Part shown: positions 26,988 through 36,892 of the stretch, piece after piece
How the letters are laid out: each line of letters starts with the position of its first letter
Numbering within the stretch: position 1 is the stretch's first letter
IMG/VR virus record: IMGVR_UViG_3300033571_013388
Location: 18,524-82,523 of that record
Length of the DNA: 64,000 nt
Direction: 5' to 3' (one strand)
DNA from: a virus
Notes under the pieces: model-generated
Database searches by the model: none
Told to the model about the DNA's origin: nothing
The model's input: the letters and a program-made list of their open reading frames with translations, nothing else
Program-made: the position numbers and the translations under genes

Positions 26988-29900
26988 TTATTGTACTAGT
27001 GCTGTGCAACCAACTGAATCGGTTACTAATACTGGTGAAGAACTGGTAATTTGGTTATTTTGTGGTACTGGTAGTTGTGAACCGCCACCAATTGAATATA
27101 AATATGGTGCTATACCACCACCAACAGTCACAATATTTACGTTTCTAGTTCCGCTTAATGGTGCATTAGGTAATGGCATTTGAGAAACGTTGTAAGTAAT
27201 AATATTGCTATGACATGCATGGTTTGGTGTGTCACTAAATCTGAACACAATTTGGTTAGTAAATGCGTTGCTTGGTACTGTAAACGACATCAAATTATTT
27301 GCACCACTCCATAATTGGATAGCGTTTACATAATTCCAAGTAGTTGAATTGTCTACTCTATACTCCATATACGCTGTTGAATTAATAGATAAACCATTTG
27401 TTATTCTAAAAGGTATTGTTCTGGTATTTGGCGAACATTGTTTAGCTATTTCAGAGGCTTGTGCTGAAGCTAATGTTAACGGAGCTCCAGTTGTCCCAAC
27501 TGTTACTGTTTGAGTTACTGTTCCATTAGGGTCTTGAACGGTAATCAAGTAATTACCAGCTGCTAAATTTGTTAGGTTAAGAGAACCACTATAAAACCCA
27601 ACATTGTTTGCTGTTATTCCAGTAGTCGTTATAAAGTATGGTAATTGAGCACCAGTTACTGTTATTGCTATTTCGCCATCATTACTTCCAACATAACATG
27701 TTGTTGGTGTAATAACTGTTGAAATATTTATTACGGTAGGACCTGAAATTGTTAAACCAGTGGTTGTGCATGTAGAACCAGCAGAATCATTCACGTTTAG
27801 TGTATAACCTTGAACATTTGCTGTTGCTAATAAAGTAATTTGAACTGGACCACCATTAATTTGTACGTTAGTATAGTTAGGTACCGCAGCCCCATTTTCA
27901 TCCAATAAAGTATACGTGTATGGCACTGAACCACCACCTATGTTTAATGTTATTATACCATTTGGTATTGATGCAGACGTGTTGTTTTGTGTTACACTTG
28001 CGCTACAGAAAAAAGATGCTGGGCCACCAACAACTACTGTTTGTGTCACAGGATTTCCAGCAACATCTAACACATTTATAATGTATGTACCCTGTCCTAA
28101 ACCTGTTACAGTAACCGTTGGTGGTATTGGAGGAACTGACGAAATATTACCACTTATTGTATAGCCGTTAGGACCAATAACTGTATATGAATATGGTCCT
28201 TGACTGCCTACTATTGTGAATACAATTTGACCATCGAATGAGGTAGTTGCGGTAGCAGCTGTTGTTGTGGTATCTATAACCATGTCAGTATCAATCGCAA
28301 CAACGCATGTTGTAAAAAATCTTTGATTCATTTTATCTAGGGCAGAACGACCTGGTTGGGTACCAAAATACATAAAAAAAGAATGCTTTGGTTGGTTGAA
28401 TGAATTGTCATTAACATACCCTCTAAAATTAGCATAATCGACTCCATTATCAGGGTTAGGTGCTGAAAAATCATATATTGCTGCGTTTGGTGTTCTTATA
28501 TTAAAATCGCTATTTATATTTGTTGGTTGTGAGTAAATAACTGGAAATGTTGTAGCACTGTTTATATAAAGATAAGAATCTCTAAATTGTTTACCAAAAG
28601 TATTGTCAATATCGTTACTACCTAACGTACCATCAGGAAGTGAATTAATAGCTCCTGTTAATGGGTTAAAAATAGCTTCATCTAAGCCGACTTCAACTTC
28701 GCAAATATGTCTAATGTTAAGACACTGTTGATAATCGACATGCAAACCAACACAATTTATATCAAAAAATAACCCCTTTGGTCTATTACCTATTGTTACT
28801 TGACCAGAAGCTAAAACAGTTGTGTTATCGTCATCTAACTCTTCAATTTCTGGTGGTAATTTATATGATGAACCAACCAATCTTGGTTGTAATTTTGGAT
28901 AACCTTGCCAGTCACAAGTAAAAACTGAACCTAAACATATCAAATCAGTTGCAAATAATTTAAAATTAGTATTATGAGTTGTAGCTGCATAATATAATTC
29001 ATTTTTATATTTTTTAATTAGTCCTTCTCTTATTATAGCATTATCACGAGATTCCCTCTGACAATTTAAATAACCAACTTGAATACCTGGACCGCTTGCT
29101 GGTGAATGGGTACCACCACAATCATAACATGTATCCATTTCCATAAAATTTTTACAATCGTTATCAGGGACACCATTTCCATTTCCATCAACACCAGAAT
29201 AATTAGGGTCAAAAGTAAAATCAGCACAATCAAATTCACAAAATTTTTCTCTACCTCTATTAACTTTTTTATATTTTAACAAATAACTTAATAAGGTTCC
29301 AGTAACCCAATCGTTGTAAAAGTCGAATTGAAATAAATTTAATTCTTGAGCCATTTGAAAAGCTATACAATCATCTAAACCGACCAAATTAAAAGGTGAG
29401 CATGGACCGTTTTGACCACCACAACCATATGTGGGTCTGGCAGCATCATAACCATTGCTACCTTCACGACAACCTGGTGCAAATAAAGCTCCACTTTCAG
29501 ATGGACATTCAACAGTAACACACGGAACATAATCTGGTTTTGTAATATTAGCCCCTAATGCATTAATAAAATCAATAATTCTTCGTATTATTGATACGAT
29601 ACCGTTAATTATTGGTATAATAATCAAATTAATTATTATCACAATAAAACCAATAATCTTAATTAATAAACATATTATAAAAAATATTGGGTTTGTTGTT
29701 GTGTTTACTTTATTATATGGGAAAGGATTTTTATCACCAGCACAAGCGTCAACATCTTTCATTGCTGTTATGTTTCTATTTGCAACGCCAGTTGAACTTC
29801 TTTGATATCTGCTTATAAAATTTGATACGGTATAAATTTTATTCCAATATATATCTCTAAAACTAGTAGGTTTTGTATTCTCATCAAAATTGTAATCTAT

Positions 29901-31058
29901 TTCACTAAAAATTTGTGGATTGTTTGGTACCAAGTACTTAGCTCTGGTTCTAAGTCTTCCTTCACCACCAGTTTCATCCATACCTATTCTAAATCTTACA
30001 TTAGCTCTAGTCGGAATACCTTTATTTGGGTCCTCAGATAAAACCAACTGACCACTTTCATCGGTAATCATATAATCAAGGTTCATTGGTATTTGAAAAG
30101 CCCAAGTTCCATCGTCATCAATTAATCTACCACCTTCAACAGAAAATTCTTCAATTTCGTTATCGATATTTTTTCTGATTATTTCTACTGAACCAGCTGA
30201 TGTTACTTGTTCACATAATTCACCTAATTTTTTTCTAGGGATGCAATTTTTATTTACAGAATTTTTATCTTGGTCCCCATATATGCTACCCATGAAAATA
30301 GCACAAGGTTGTAATGAATAATTTAAATCAATATCAACTCTTGTTATACCGATTTCACAGTTATCCATATCACCCCAAAAAGGTTGTACGTTTACACCTA
30401 CATCAGCTGATTTTATTTGAATTAATTTATTTAAATCTTGTCCACCTTTGAATTTTGTTGGGCTATCAAAAAATTTTGGTGAGCTACCTTGTCTAATAAA
30501 ATCATATGGTCTTTGTGATGCTATACCTATGTCGGATATATCAGCATCAACATGCAGGGTGTATGTACCTAGTGGTACACCGAAAATCATAAAATCGCCA
30601 GCATAGTTTGTTGTTGTTGTAAATCGATAGTATTTACAATAAACCTCTAAAACATCTGAATTATCTAAAACTTCTCTTTTGCTTGGGAAAGAACCAACTG
30701 GAGTAAAACAATCATTATCTGAGCTTGATTGTCTAGATAGTAAATTATACCTAACACCATCACTATTTTTATCTGTAACTGTATCATATGGATAAAGACC
30801 AGATATTTCAACATCTCCTTTATCAACTTCATCAATCGGTATGAATATACTTACCTTTGCATTTGGAACTCCAAAACCACTGTTTATTATAACTCTACCA
30901 GCAACAACACCATAATCAGAGCAAAAGTTCTGATATAATTCATCTTGACTTATGCTCAATGAAAGGATTTCAACAAAATCAATATCATTGTCTATTTTGA
31001 CTTTTACGTATTTATCCCCACCATTTGGTGATGTTCTTATTCTTATTGATTCAGACAT
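26988..31058 (-). CDS. Giant tail protein with internal hydrophobic hairpin and SprB-like repeats
   Basis: The 1356-residue protein can be divided into four parts. Residues 1-450 contain beta domains, including one with AGDFMIFGVPLGTYTLHVD that resembles a carboxypeptidase-regulatory or SpaA-like fold. Residues about 455-500 form a very hydrophobic stretch (IFFIICLLIKIIGFIVIII, then IIIPIINGIVSII) able to span a membrane twice. Residues about 505-700 are Cys-rich (CDCGG-like spacing). The last 430 residues hold three or more SprB-like adhesin repeats with PYSYTV, GTYIINVLDVAGN and GNYLITVQDPNG. It is in the late baseplate block beside gp6. A membrane-inserting segment in a tail protein suggests a role in genome delivery or in anchoring to the outer membrane (inference). 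Confidence 0.75.
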   Translation of the reverse strand: MSESIRIRTSPNGGDKYVKVKIDNDIDFVEILSLSISQDELYQNFCSDYGVVAGRVIINSGFGVPNAKVSIFIPIDEVDKGDVEISGLYPYDTVTDKNSDGVRYNLLSRQSSSDNDCFTPVGSFPSKREVLDNSDVLEVYCKYYRFTTTTNYAGDFMIFGVPLGTYTLHVDADISDIGIASQRPYDFIRQGSSPKFFDSPTKFKGGQDLNKLIQIKSADVGVNVQPFWGDMDNCEIGITRVDIDLNYSLQPCAIFMGSIYGDQDKNSVNKNCIPRKKLGELCEQVTSAGSVEIIRKNIDNEIEEFSVEGGRLIDDDGTWAFQIPMNLDYMITDESGQLVLSEDPNKGIPTRANVRFRIGMDETGGEGRLRTRAKYLVPNNPQIFSEIDYNFDENTKPTSFRDIYWNKIYTVSNFISRYQRSSTGVANRNITAMKDVDACAGDKNPFPYNKVNTTTNPIFFIICLLIKIIGFIVIIINLIIIPIINGIVSIIRRIIDFINALGANITKPDYVPCVTVECPSESGALFAPGCREGSNGYDAARPTYGCGGQNGPCSPFNLVGLDDCIAFQMAQELNLFQFDFYNDWVTGTLLSYLLKYKKVNRGREKFCEFDCADFTFDPNYSGVDGNGNGVPDNDCKNFMEMDTCYDCGGTHSPASGPGIQVGYLNCQRESRDNAIIREGLIKKYKNELYYAATTHNTNFKLFATDLICLGSVFTCDWQGYPKLQPRLVGSSYKLPPEIEELDDDNTTVLASGQVTIGNRPKGLFFDINCVGLHVDYQQCLNIRHICEVEVGLDEAIFNPLTGAINSLPDGTLGSNDIDNTFGKQFRDSYLYINSATTFPVIYSQPTNINSDFNIRTPNAAIYDFSAPNPDNGVDYANFRGYVNDNSFNQPKHSFFMYFGTQPGRSALDKMNQRFFTTCVVAIDTDMVIDTTTTAATATTSFDGQIVFTIVGSQGPYSYTVIGPNGYTISGNISSVPPIPPTVTVTGLGQGTYIINVLDVAGNPVTQTVVVGGPASFFCSASVTQNNTSASIPNGIITLNIGGGSVPYTYTLLDENGAAVPNYTNVQINGGPVQITLLATANVQGYTLNVNDSAGSTCTTTGLTISGPTVINISTVITPTTCYVGSNDGEIAITVTGAQLPYFITTTGITANNVGFYSGSLNLTNLAAGNYLITVQDPNGTVTQTVTVGTTGAPLTLASAQASEIAKQCSPNTRTIPFRITNGLSINSTAYMEYRVDNSTTWNYVNAIQLWSGANNLMSFTVPSNAFTNQIVFRFSDTPNHACHSNIITYNVSQMPLPNAPLSGTRNVNIVTVGGGIAPYLYSIGGGSQLPVPQNNQITSSSPVLVTDSVGCTALVQ

Positions 31059-31064
31059 TAATTT

Positions 31065-31409
31065 TTAATTTGTTTTTTCTGTTATATCCTCAACATTTAA
31101 CAAAATAACATCATCTTCTGTTAGATTTTCAAAATCGTCAATTGAATAGTCTTCATCATCTTTTGGTCTGAATTTATCACCAATAGCCAATAATAAAGGT
31201 TTAATATCTATGTTACCATTTAATACAATCATATTAAATGACAAATAAATAATATACAATACCATCAATGGCATCATCATTAAAAAAATTAAAAACATTA
31301 ATGTTTTTAAACTATATTTTATAAAATTTTGAAAAAATGATGTTGGTTGACTTTGATTATTGGTCAATCCTTCCATAGGTACTTTGCTTTTACAATTACA
31401 TCCACTCAT
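31065..31409 (-). CDS. Small membrane protein beside the giant tail protein
   Basis: The 114-residue protein has a Cys-rich start (MSGCNCKSK), a strong hydrophobic segment near residues 36-62 (LKTLMFLIFLMMMPLMVLY) and a very acidic C-terminal tail (PKDDEDYSIDDFENLTEDD). It is encoded 6 bases upstream of the giant tail protein, which itself has a membrane-type hairpin. The pair may work together. A holin-like role is also conceivable from size and topology, but the acidic tail is not typical. Function unknown. Confidence 0.65.
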   Translation of the reverse strand: MSGCNCKSKVPMEGLTNNQSQPTSFFQNFIKYSLKTLMFLIFLMMMPLMVLYIIYLSFNMIVLNGNIDIKPLLLAIGDKFRPKDDEDYSIDDFENLTEDDVILLNVEDITEKTN

Positions 31410-31457
31410 ATTAATTTTTTTTATTTAAATATACAAAAAAGTTTAAGTAAGGAAACC

Positions 31458-33275
31458 TTATGATTTAACTCTAACTTTAATATCTTGCGCTGGAAATTTT
31501 ATCTCAAACATTGTAATTGGGTCTCCAAATAAAGTATAGTCAGTTGCTATATCTATTTGTCTTGTAGCTGGGTCAATGTATGGTTGTGATATTTCATTAA
31601 CACTATATCCATTACCAACTTTATTGAAGATTCTTAAATCGATTACATTTAACACACCACCAACGTTATTTATATTTTCAATCAAAGGTGACAAATATAT
31701 GTTGTCACCCATTTGAAATTTATTTATATCCATAAAACTTTGAACGCTCGATATTACTTGAGAAATTATTTGTGATTGTGGTGCTTTTTTGTCAACAAAT
31801 AAATCAATTTCTAAAGCTAAATTTATAATTTTACCATTAGAAATTTGAACATAATCGTTTAACATTCTATAATCAGCCAAATAAGTTGCAATGTTGTTCC
31901 TAAGTGTTGAAGTTGATGAATTTGTAAGTTTACTATTTGAATCTAATCCTAATATATAAACTTTAATTTTATTCTGTTCTTCAAATACACCACATCTAAA
32001 TGGAACCCCAAATTGACCAGGCATTAAAGAAATTCTACTTTGATAATCCTTGATAGTTACGGCTCTATTTTGTGCTGAAAAATTATATTTAACAAAATTT
32101 CTAATTTCTTCAACACTAGGAGCGTCTTTTCCGCCCAATGCTGGCAAAGGATTATTTACTCTAAGTGAAGCTCTGACAGAATTATTTATTGTTTGATTTG
32201 AACCATTTACCGTCATATTTACCAAACCAATACTAGTTAATACATTTGGACCTAAATTTGTATCTCCTCCGCCACCCACTCTATACTTTACAAACATTGT
32301 TGTATTTGCGGTTGGGGTTTCTCCCAGAGCTGTATTATTTATAAAGTCTCCAATCTGGTTAACCAAAGCTGGATTTACATCAAAATCACATAAACTACTA
32401 ACATCTTGGCTACCACCACCAAACGTTATTTTGGTGAATCCTAAGTCGGTATATTCACGAATAAATTTTTTGGTTACAGTTATCCATTTTCCAGGTCTAA
32501 TACCAGCATTATCGCTAGCTACTAAGTTATCTTCTAGGAAAATTTCACTTTCAGCCAATGCATCCATTTCAAACCATCTTTTTTCAATATCCAAAAATTG
32601 GTCTAAAGAAGGGTCTTGTATATAATTTGTACCTTGTAATGCTATTATTGAATCGATTGATAAAACATTGTTTTCTGGTAATATGATTTGGAAAAAAGGT
32701 CTTACGTCATTTGCTGATATTGTTCTAGTAAATATTTTTGTAAAGCCATTTATAACCATTTCCCTCTTTGTAATTGTGTATGTTGTTAAAACACCATTTG
32801 AATTAAAATTTGGGATTATTAGCCTATTTGGTATACCACCTATAGTAAATGGGTTTGAAAAATCTATATCATATTGTGTTTCAAATACTTTACCAGCACC
32901 ACTAACTTGAGCACCAGCTCTTATAACTGGTGCATATGATACATCGAACGTATCACCAAATGGTGGAACGGTAACTGAAAAATCAACTATTGTTACACTT
33001 GGACGTTTTCCTGGAATTTTTAAACCAAATGTCCTAGCCAAAGATAGTATTGATTGTCTTTGTTGTGCATAATCAATTTGAGTTTCTTGAAACATCCTAT
33101 CTGTATTATAGGATAGCATATCCCCAACGGCTGCATTTAGTTCCAATAACATCATACCAACAGATGCATCGTTAAAATCGTTAAAAATATCTGGGTAATA
33201 TTGCCTAACCATATTTACTAGGTCAGTTCTTATATCCGCAAAGTTACGTGAAGTGTAGTTAATTCCTTGTGCCAT
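31458..33275 (-). CDS. 6: Baseplate wedge protein gp6-like (Baseplate_J family)
   Basis: The 605-residue protein begins with INYTSRNFADIRTDLVNMVR and DASVGMMLLELNAAVGDMLSYNTDR, the hallmark start of T4 gp6 and related Baseplate_J proteins. It contains the conserved EEIRNFVKYNFSAQNRAVTIKDYQ segment near residue 400 (the long central helix region). It forms the wedge ring that ties the hub to the tail fibres and triggers sheath contraction. It follows gp25 with a one-base gap, the usual partner order. T4 gp6 is 660 residues, so the length fits. Confidence 0.9.
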   Translation of the reverse strand: MAQGINYTSRNFADIRTDLVNMVRQYYPDIFNDFNDASVGMMLLELNAAVGDMLSYNTDRMFQETQIDYAQQRQSILSLARTFGLKIPGKRPSVTIVDFSVTVPPFGDTFDVSYAPVIRAGAQVSGAGKVFETQYDIDFSNPFTIGGIPNRLIIPNFNSNGVLTTYTITKREMVINGFTKIFTRTISANDVRPFFQIILPENNVLSIDSIIALQGTNYIQDPSLDQFLDIEKRWFEMDALAESEIFLEDNLVASDNAGIRPGKWITVTKKFIREYTDLGFTKITFGGGSQDVSSLCDFDVNPALVNQIGDFINNTALGETPTANTTMFVKYRVGGGGDTNLGPNVLTSIGLVNMTVNGSNQTINNSVRASLRVNNPLPALGGKDAPSVEEIRNFVKYNFSAQNRAVTIKDYQSRISLMPGQFGVPFRCGVFEEQNKIKVYILGLDSNSKLTNSSTSTLRNNIATYLADYRMLNDYVQISNGKIINLALEIDLFVDKKAPQSQIISQVISSVQSFMDINKFQMGDNIYLSPLIENINNVGGVLNVIDLRIFNKVGNGYSVNEISQPYIDPATRQIDIATDYTLFGDPITMFEIKFPAQDIKVRVKS

Positions 33276-33276
33276 A

Positions 33277-33663
33277 TTATATATTTATTATTACAAAGTC
33301 AGTTGTGGTGAAAACATCATCTGTTATTGTGTAGTCAAACCTAACCACAGCTGCGTGGTCATTCAATTCTGATGGTTCAACTGTTATTTCATTTACCTTT
33401 AGATTTGGTAAATATTTGTTCACAGCTGTATCAATTTCTTCTTTTATTTTTGATAACGTTAAACCATCTTCTGGTTCGAAAATATATCTAAGTAAATCAG
33501 TGCCAAAATCTGGATTATAAAGTCTTTGACCTTTCCTAGTTAATATTAAATGCATCAAATCAGCTTTTATTGCCGTATTCTCATCACTAGTTAAATCCAA
33601 GAAAAAACCTTTTGGACTATTTTTAAAGGGATAATTTATATTGATATATTTTATTTCAGCCAT
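33277..33663 (-). CDS. 25: Baseplate wedge protein gp25-like
   Basis: The 128-residue protein has the gp25/lysozyme-like wedge fold pattern. DLMHLILTRKGQRLYNPDFGTDLLRYIFEPED corresponds to the conserved segment around the EPR-type motif that starts sheath polymerisation. The length matches T4 gp25 (132). It interacts with gp6 and gp53 in the wedge and with the first sheath ring. It is the first gene of the 23-kb late block after the terminator at 33723-33749, with a TATTTATG motif at 33677-33684. Confidence 0.9.
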   Translation of the reverse strand: MAEIKYININYPFKNSPKGFFLDLTSDENTAIKADLMHLILTRKGQRLYNPDFGTDLLRYIFEPEDGLTLSKIKEEIDTAVNKYLPNLKVNEITVEPSELNDHAAVVRFDYTITDDVFTTTDFVIINI

Positions 33664-33676
33664 ACTTATATTTTTA

Positions 33677-33684
33677 CATAAATA
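33677..33684 (-). promoter_or_regulatory. Candidate late-promoter motif upstream of gp25
   Basis: TATTTATG on the minus strand, 13 nt before the gp25 ATG. It is preceded by CA, so the longer context is CATATTTATG. Confidence 0.35.
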
Positions 33685-33722
33685 TGGTAATTAAAAAATT
33701 TTGTAAGTAAATATATAAATAA

Positions 33723-33749
33723 AAAAAGGGCCTTTTTGGGGCCCTTTTT
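33723..33749 (-). terminator. Strong terminator between nrdA and the late block
   Basis: A perfect 10-bp stem AAAAAGGGCC/GGCCCTTTTT (33723-33732 with 33740-33749) has a 7-nt loop and flanking A and T runs. It lies 20 bases after the nrdA stop and could work in both directions. Confidence 0.85.
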
Positions 33750-33768
33750 AATTTTTAGCGTTTTTTAT

Positions 33769-35928
33769 CTAAGCTGAACAGCCAAAACATTCAAACTGAC
33801 TATCTTTTGGTTTTTTTATAACGTTTATTTGTTGGGTTGCTAATTTAGAATTGGCCTCTAGTTTAGATTTTGTTCTTGTATAGTAAACACCAGTTTTTAA
33901 CCCACCCTTCCAAGCATACATAAGCGCACTAGCTATTTTACCATATTTGGCATCAACGTGATACACATTCAAAGATTGTGATTGGTCAACATATTTGTTT
34001 CTAATTATTGCTAAATCTAATAAAACTCTTTGTGGTATCTCCCAAACATCTTTATATCTAAATCTTATATCTTCTGGTATTTCAACAATATTTTGGATAC
34101 TACCTTTGTTTTTAATAACTTTATCAATCATTTCTGAATCCCATAATTCATTTTCAATCAATTCATTTACCAAGTATTTGTTCACAATTAAAAATTCTCC
34201 TTGACCTACACGTCTAGTAAATAAATTAGCAGTAACTGGTTCAAATGATTCAAAAGACCCTAGTAAAATTGCTGAAGAAGCTGTTGGCATAAGACCTAAA
34301 AGAAGGCTATTATACATAGGAATTGGTTCTCCGTCTGGTTTTGGTGACCAACCTTCAATATATGTCTCACCAACAGAGTATAAACTTCCTTCCCATGAAG
34401 GATAATTTTGTCCTTTTTCTTCGGCAATATTCATTGATTCTTCAACAGCTGCTTTGTACATTGTTTCAAAAATATCGTTGTTCCATTTTTTAGCTTCTTC
34501 GCTCTCAAAAGATATTTTCTTTTTTGCAAAAAAATCTGCTAAACCAGCAACACCGATTGCTAAAGCTCTTTGGTCTAAACCAGCTGATTGACTCCAATCG
34601 TCACTCCATTTATTTTTATCAATAACTTTATTTAAACCTCTAACTAAAACTCTAGTAGTCTTGTCAATTGATTTTAATCCATTGTGTTCAGCTAAATTAA
34701 TAGAAGCCAATGTGCATTGTGGGGTATATCTTGGTTTTGAAGCTTGAAATACTTCAATGCACAAATTTGATTGGCAAATAGGACCAATATTAGATTGCAT
34801 ATTCCTTTTGTTTGCGTTATCTTTAAACATAACATATGGTCTTCCACTTTCAACTTGAGCTTTGATTATAGCATCAAATATTTCTTTTGGGCTAACTTTT
34901 TTACCAATCCCAAGTTCAACCGCTTTTTCATATTCTGCTTCAAATTCAGCACCCCAAAGAAGATGTAATGGAGTTAAACCAGCTTTTTTAATATCATTAG
35001 GACAGAACAAATACCAATCTTCATTTTTTTCAAGCTTTTTCATAAATAAATCATTTATGACAACAGCTGTAAATAAATCACGAGTTCTTAATTGTTCGTC
35101 ACCAATTGGTAGAGTCAGGTCTAAAAAATCAAATATGTCTTTATGCCAAACTGATAGGTAAAGAGCACAGCTTCCAGAACGACTACCTTGTTTATAAAAC
35201 CTCATTTTTGATTGAACCATATCAGCAAGTCTAACAACACCACCAGCATTACCTTGGAATGAGTGGACTAAACTTTCTTTGCTTCTAAGCGGGTCTATAA
35301 GTAACCCAATACCAGAACCTTCTTTTGATGCGGATGCTATTTTTGTTAACGTGGCTTCAATACCTTCAAAAGAATCTTCCTCCAAATGTGTTAAATTACA
35401 ACTAATCATACCATTTCTTTTGTCAACCCCAGCATTTGTATAAGTTGGGGTTGCGAAATTGGCTCTTTTTGTTGTTAACTCTTTTAATAGCTCTTTATTA
35501 GCATTGTCATCATCGTCATGTAAATGATTAGCAACACGCTCATACATACATGATGGTAATTCAATAGGTGCTTTGTTGTCATCTCTCATTGAGTATTTTG
35601 ATAAGAATGTAGTTGCCGCAAAAAAATCATAGGTTAAATCAACTGGTTGTAATTCTTTACCTATTAATTTTGACTGTCTACTTAAAAGTATTCTACCCCC
35701 TAATAAAGAATAATCAGGGTGTTGAATTATTTTATCAGCCGCTTTAAATGCAATTATTTCATCAATTTCTGTTGTTGTTATATTATCACTTATAAGTGGA
35801 ATCACTTCCAGAAATAAAGAGTCAGCATCAACTTTTAAACCAGTTGATTGAGTTTTAATCCTATTTAGGATTTTATTTGGCATAAAAGCCTGTGATGTTT
35901 TATCACGTTTAAGTATTCTCATTCCCAT
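33769..35928 (-). CDS. nrdA: Ribonucleoside-diphosphate reductase, large subunit (class I)
   Basis: The 719-residue protein has an N-terminal ATP-cone (MRILKRDKTSQAFMPNKILNRI..., about residues 1-85). The catalytic barrel shows ISCNLTHLEEDSFEG, KEGSGIGLLIDPLRS, NAGGVVRLADMVQS and SNLCIEVFQ. The C-terminal CFGCSA supplies the redox cysteine pair that is reduced by a thioredoxin or glutaredoxin. It reduces ribonucleotides to deoxyribonucleotides for phage DNA synthesis, together with NrdB encoded just upstream. The presence of an ATP-cone suggests allosteric activity control. It is the last gene of the helicase-nrdB-nrdA operon. Confidence 0.95.
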   Translation of the reverse strand: MGMRILKRDKTSQAFMPNKILNRIKTQSTGLKVDADSLFLEVIPLISDNITTTEIDEIIAFKAADKIIQHPDYSLLGGRILLSRQSKLIGKELQPVDLTYDFFAATTFLSKYSMRDDNKAPIELPSCMYERVANHLHDDDDNANKELLKELTTKRANFATPTYTNAGVDKRNGMISCNLTHLEEDSFEGIEATLTKIASASKEGSGIGLLIDPLRSKESLVHSFQGNAGGVVRLADMVQSKMRFYKQGSRSGSCALYLSVWHKDIFDFLDLTLPIGDEQLRTRDLFTAVVINDLFMKKLEKNEDWYLFCPNDIKKAGLTPLHLLWGAEFEAEYEKAVELGIGKKVSPKEIFDAIIKAQVESGRPYVMFKDNANKRNMQSNIGPICQSNLCIEVFQASKPRYTPQCTLASINLAEHNGLKSIDKTTRVLVRGLNKVIDKNKWSDDWSQSAGLDQRALAIGVAGLADFFAKKKISFESEEAKKWNNDIFETMYKAAVEESMNIAEEKGQNYPSWEGSLYSVGETYIEGWSPKPDGEPIPMYNSLLLGLMPTASSAILLGSFESFEPVTANLFTRRVGQGEFLIVNKYLVNELIENELWDSEMIDKVIKNKGSIQNIVEIPEDIRFRYKDVWEIPQRVLLDLAIIRNKYVDQSQSLNVYHVDAKYGKIASALMYAWKGGLKTGVYYTRTKSKLEANSKLATQQINVIKKPKDSQFECFGCSA

Positions 35929-35933
35929 TTTAA

Positions 35934-36887
35934 TTAAAATTCTTCATCAAACATACCTTCAATAGTTGTTGGTATATCTACTCTTGTATATTCACCTTCT
36001 CGTTTTTCAAAGAAGTTATTTTTAGACGACAAGCCTATTCTAGACATGTATTCTAGTGGATTACTAACCATAAATTCTCTCTGGCAACCAAAATCATTTA
36101 ATACTATATCAGTAACATATTGAACGTATTTGACCATATCTTGTTTTGTGATTCCTTGAAGACCGTCTGGTATGCTTTGTTCAACAAAATCTTTTTCTAT
36201 TTCATAACAACCTAGAATAATTTTTTTCAATTCATCTGTTGACAATTTATAATCTTCTTTAAGATAATTATTATATAAATTTATAGCAAATTCATAATGA
36301 AATGTTTCGTCTCTCAGAATTAATTCATTCATTGCCGCTAAACCTGGCATTTTATTTCTACTTCTAAACCAAAAAACACCAGAAAAAACGCTAGAAAATG
36401 CGATTCCTTCTACACATGCAAAAGCAACTAGCCTATGTGCAAAAGATGGATGATTTATCCAATTTTCAGCCCAAGATGCTTTTTTAGCCACAGCTGGATT
36501 GCTTTCCATTGAGTTGAATAACTCTTCCCTTTCATGTAGATTTTTTATGAATGTTTCAATCAACAACGAATAACCATTAGCATGAACTTGTTCAATAAAT
36601 GTTTGGTGACCATAAAAATATTGAGCCTCCAATATCTCAACCTCATTTAGAAAGTTGGTTGCTAAATTATCTATAACCAAACCATCAGATATTGCAAAAA
36701 AAGCTAATATGTTTTTAAGGTAGGTTTTTTCATTTTCTTTTAATTCATCAAACTTATCTTTGCTTAAGTCTGTTTCCTCAGCAACCCAAGTTTGGGATTC
36801 TGCTTTTTTATACATTTGCCACAAATCATTATGTATGATTGGGAAAATGGAATATCTTTTTTTAAGTGTTTTATCTTTTAAATACAT
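35934..36887 (-). CDS. nrdB: Ribonucleoside-diphosphate reductase, small subunit
   Basis: This 317-residue ferritin-like R2 protein has IEQVHANGYSLLIE, which aligns with the E-x-x-H-x-x-x-Y pattern of E. coli R2 (E115, H118, radical Y122), so a tyrosyl radical is expected. Other metal ligands fit SDGLVIDN (Asp), CVEGIAFSS (Glu) and RDETFHYEF (Glu and His). It partners NrdA, 5 bases downstream, and follows the helicase gene by 5 bases. All ligands look intact, so it should be functional. Confidence 0.95.
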   Translation of the reverse strand: MYLKDKTLKKRYSIFPIIHNDLWQMYKKAESQTWVAEETDLSKDKFDELKENEKTYLKNILAFFAISDGLVIDNLATNFLNEVEILEAQYFYGHQTFIEQVHANGYSLLIETFIKNLHEREELFNSMESNPAVAKKASWAENWINHPSFAHRLVAFACVEGIAFSSVFSGVFWFRSRNKMPGLAAMNELILRDETFHYEFAINLYNNYLKEDYKLSTDELKKIILGCYEIEKDFVEQSIPDGLQGITKQDMVKYVQYVTDIVLNDFGCQREFMVSNPLEYMSRIGLSSKNNFFEKREGEYTRVDIPTTIEGMFDEEF

Positions 36888-36892
36888 TTTTA

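Noticed and set aside
31448-31460. Small hairpin TAAGG/CCTTA after the gp6 gene
   Set aside because: Five base pairs with a 3-nt loop, and the T run is 10 bases away. This is too weak to call.
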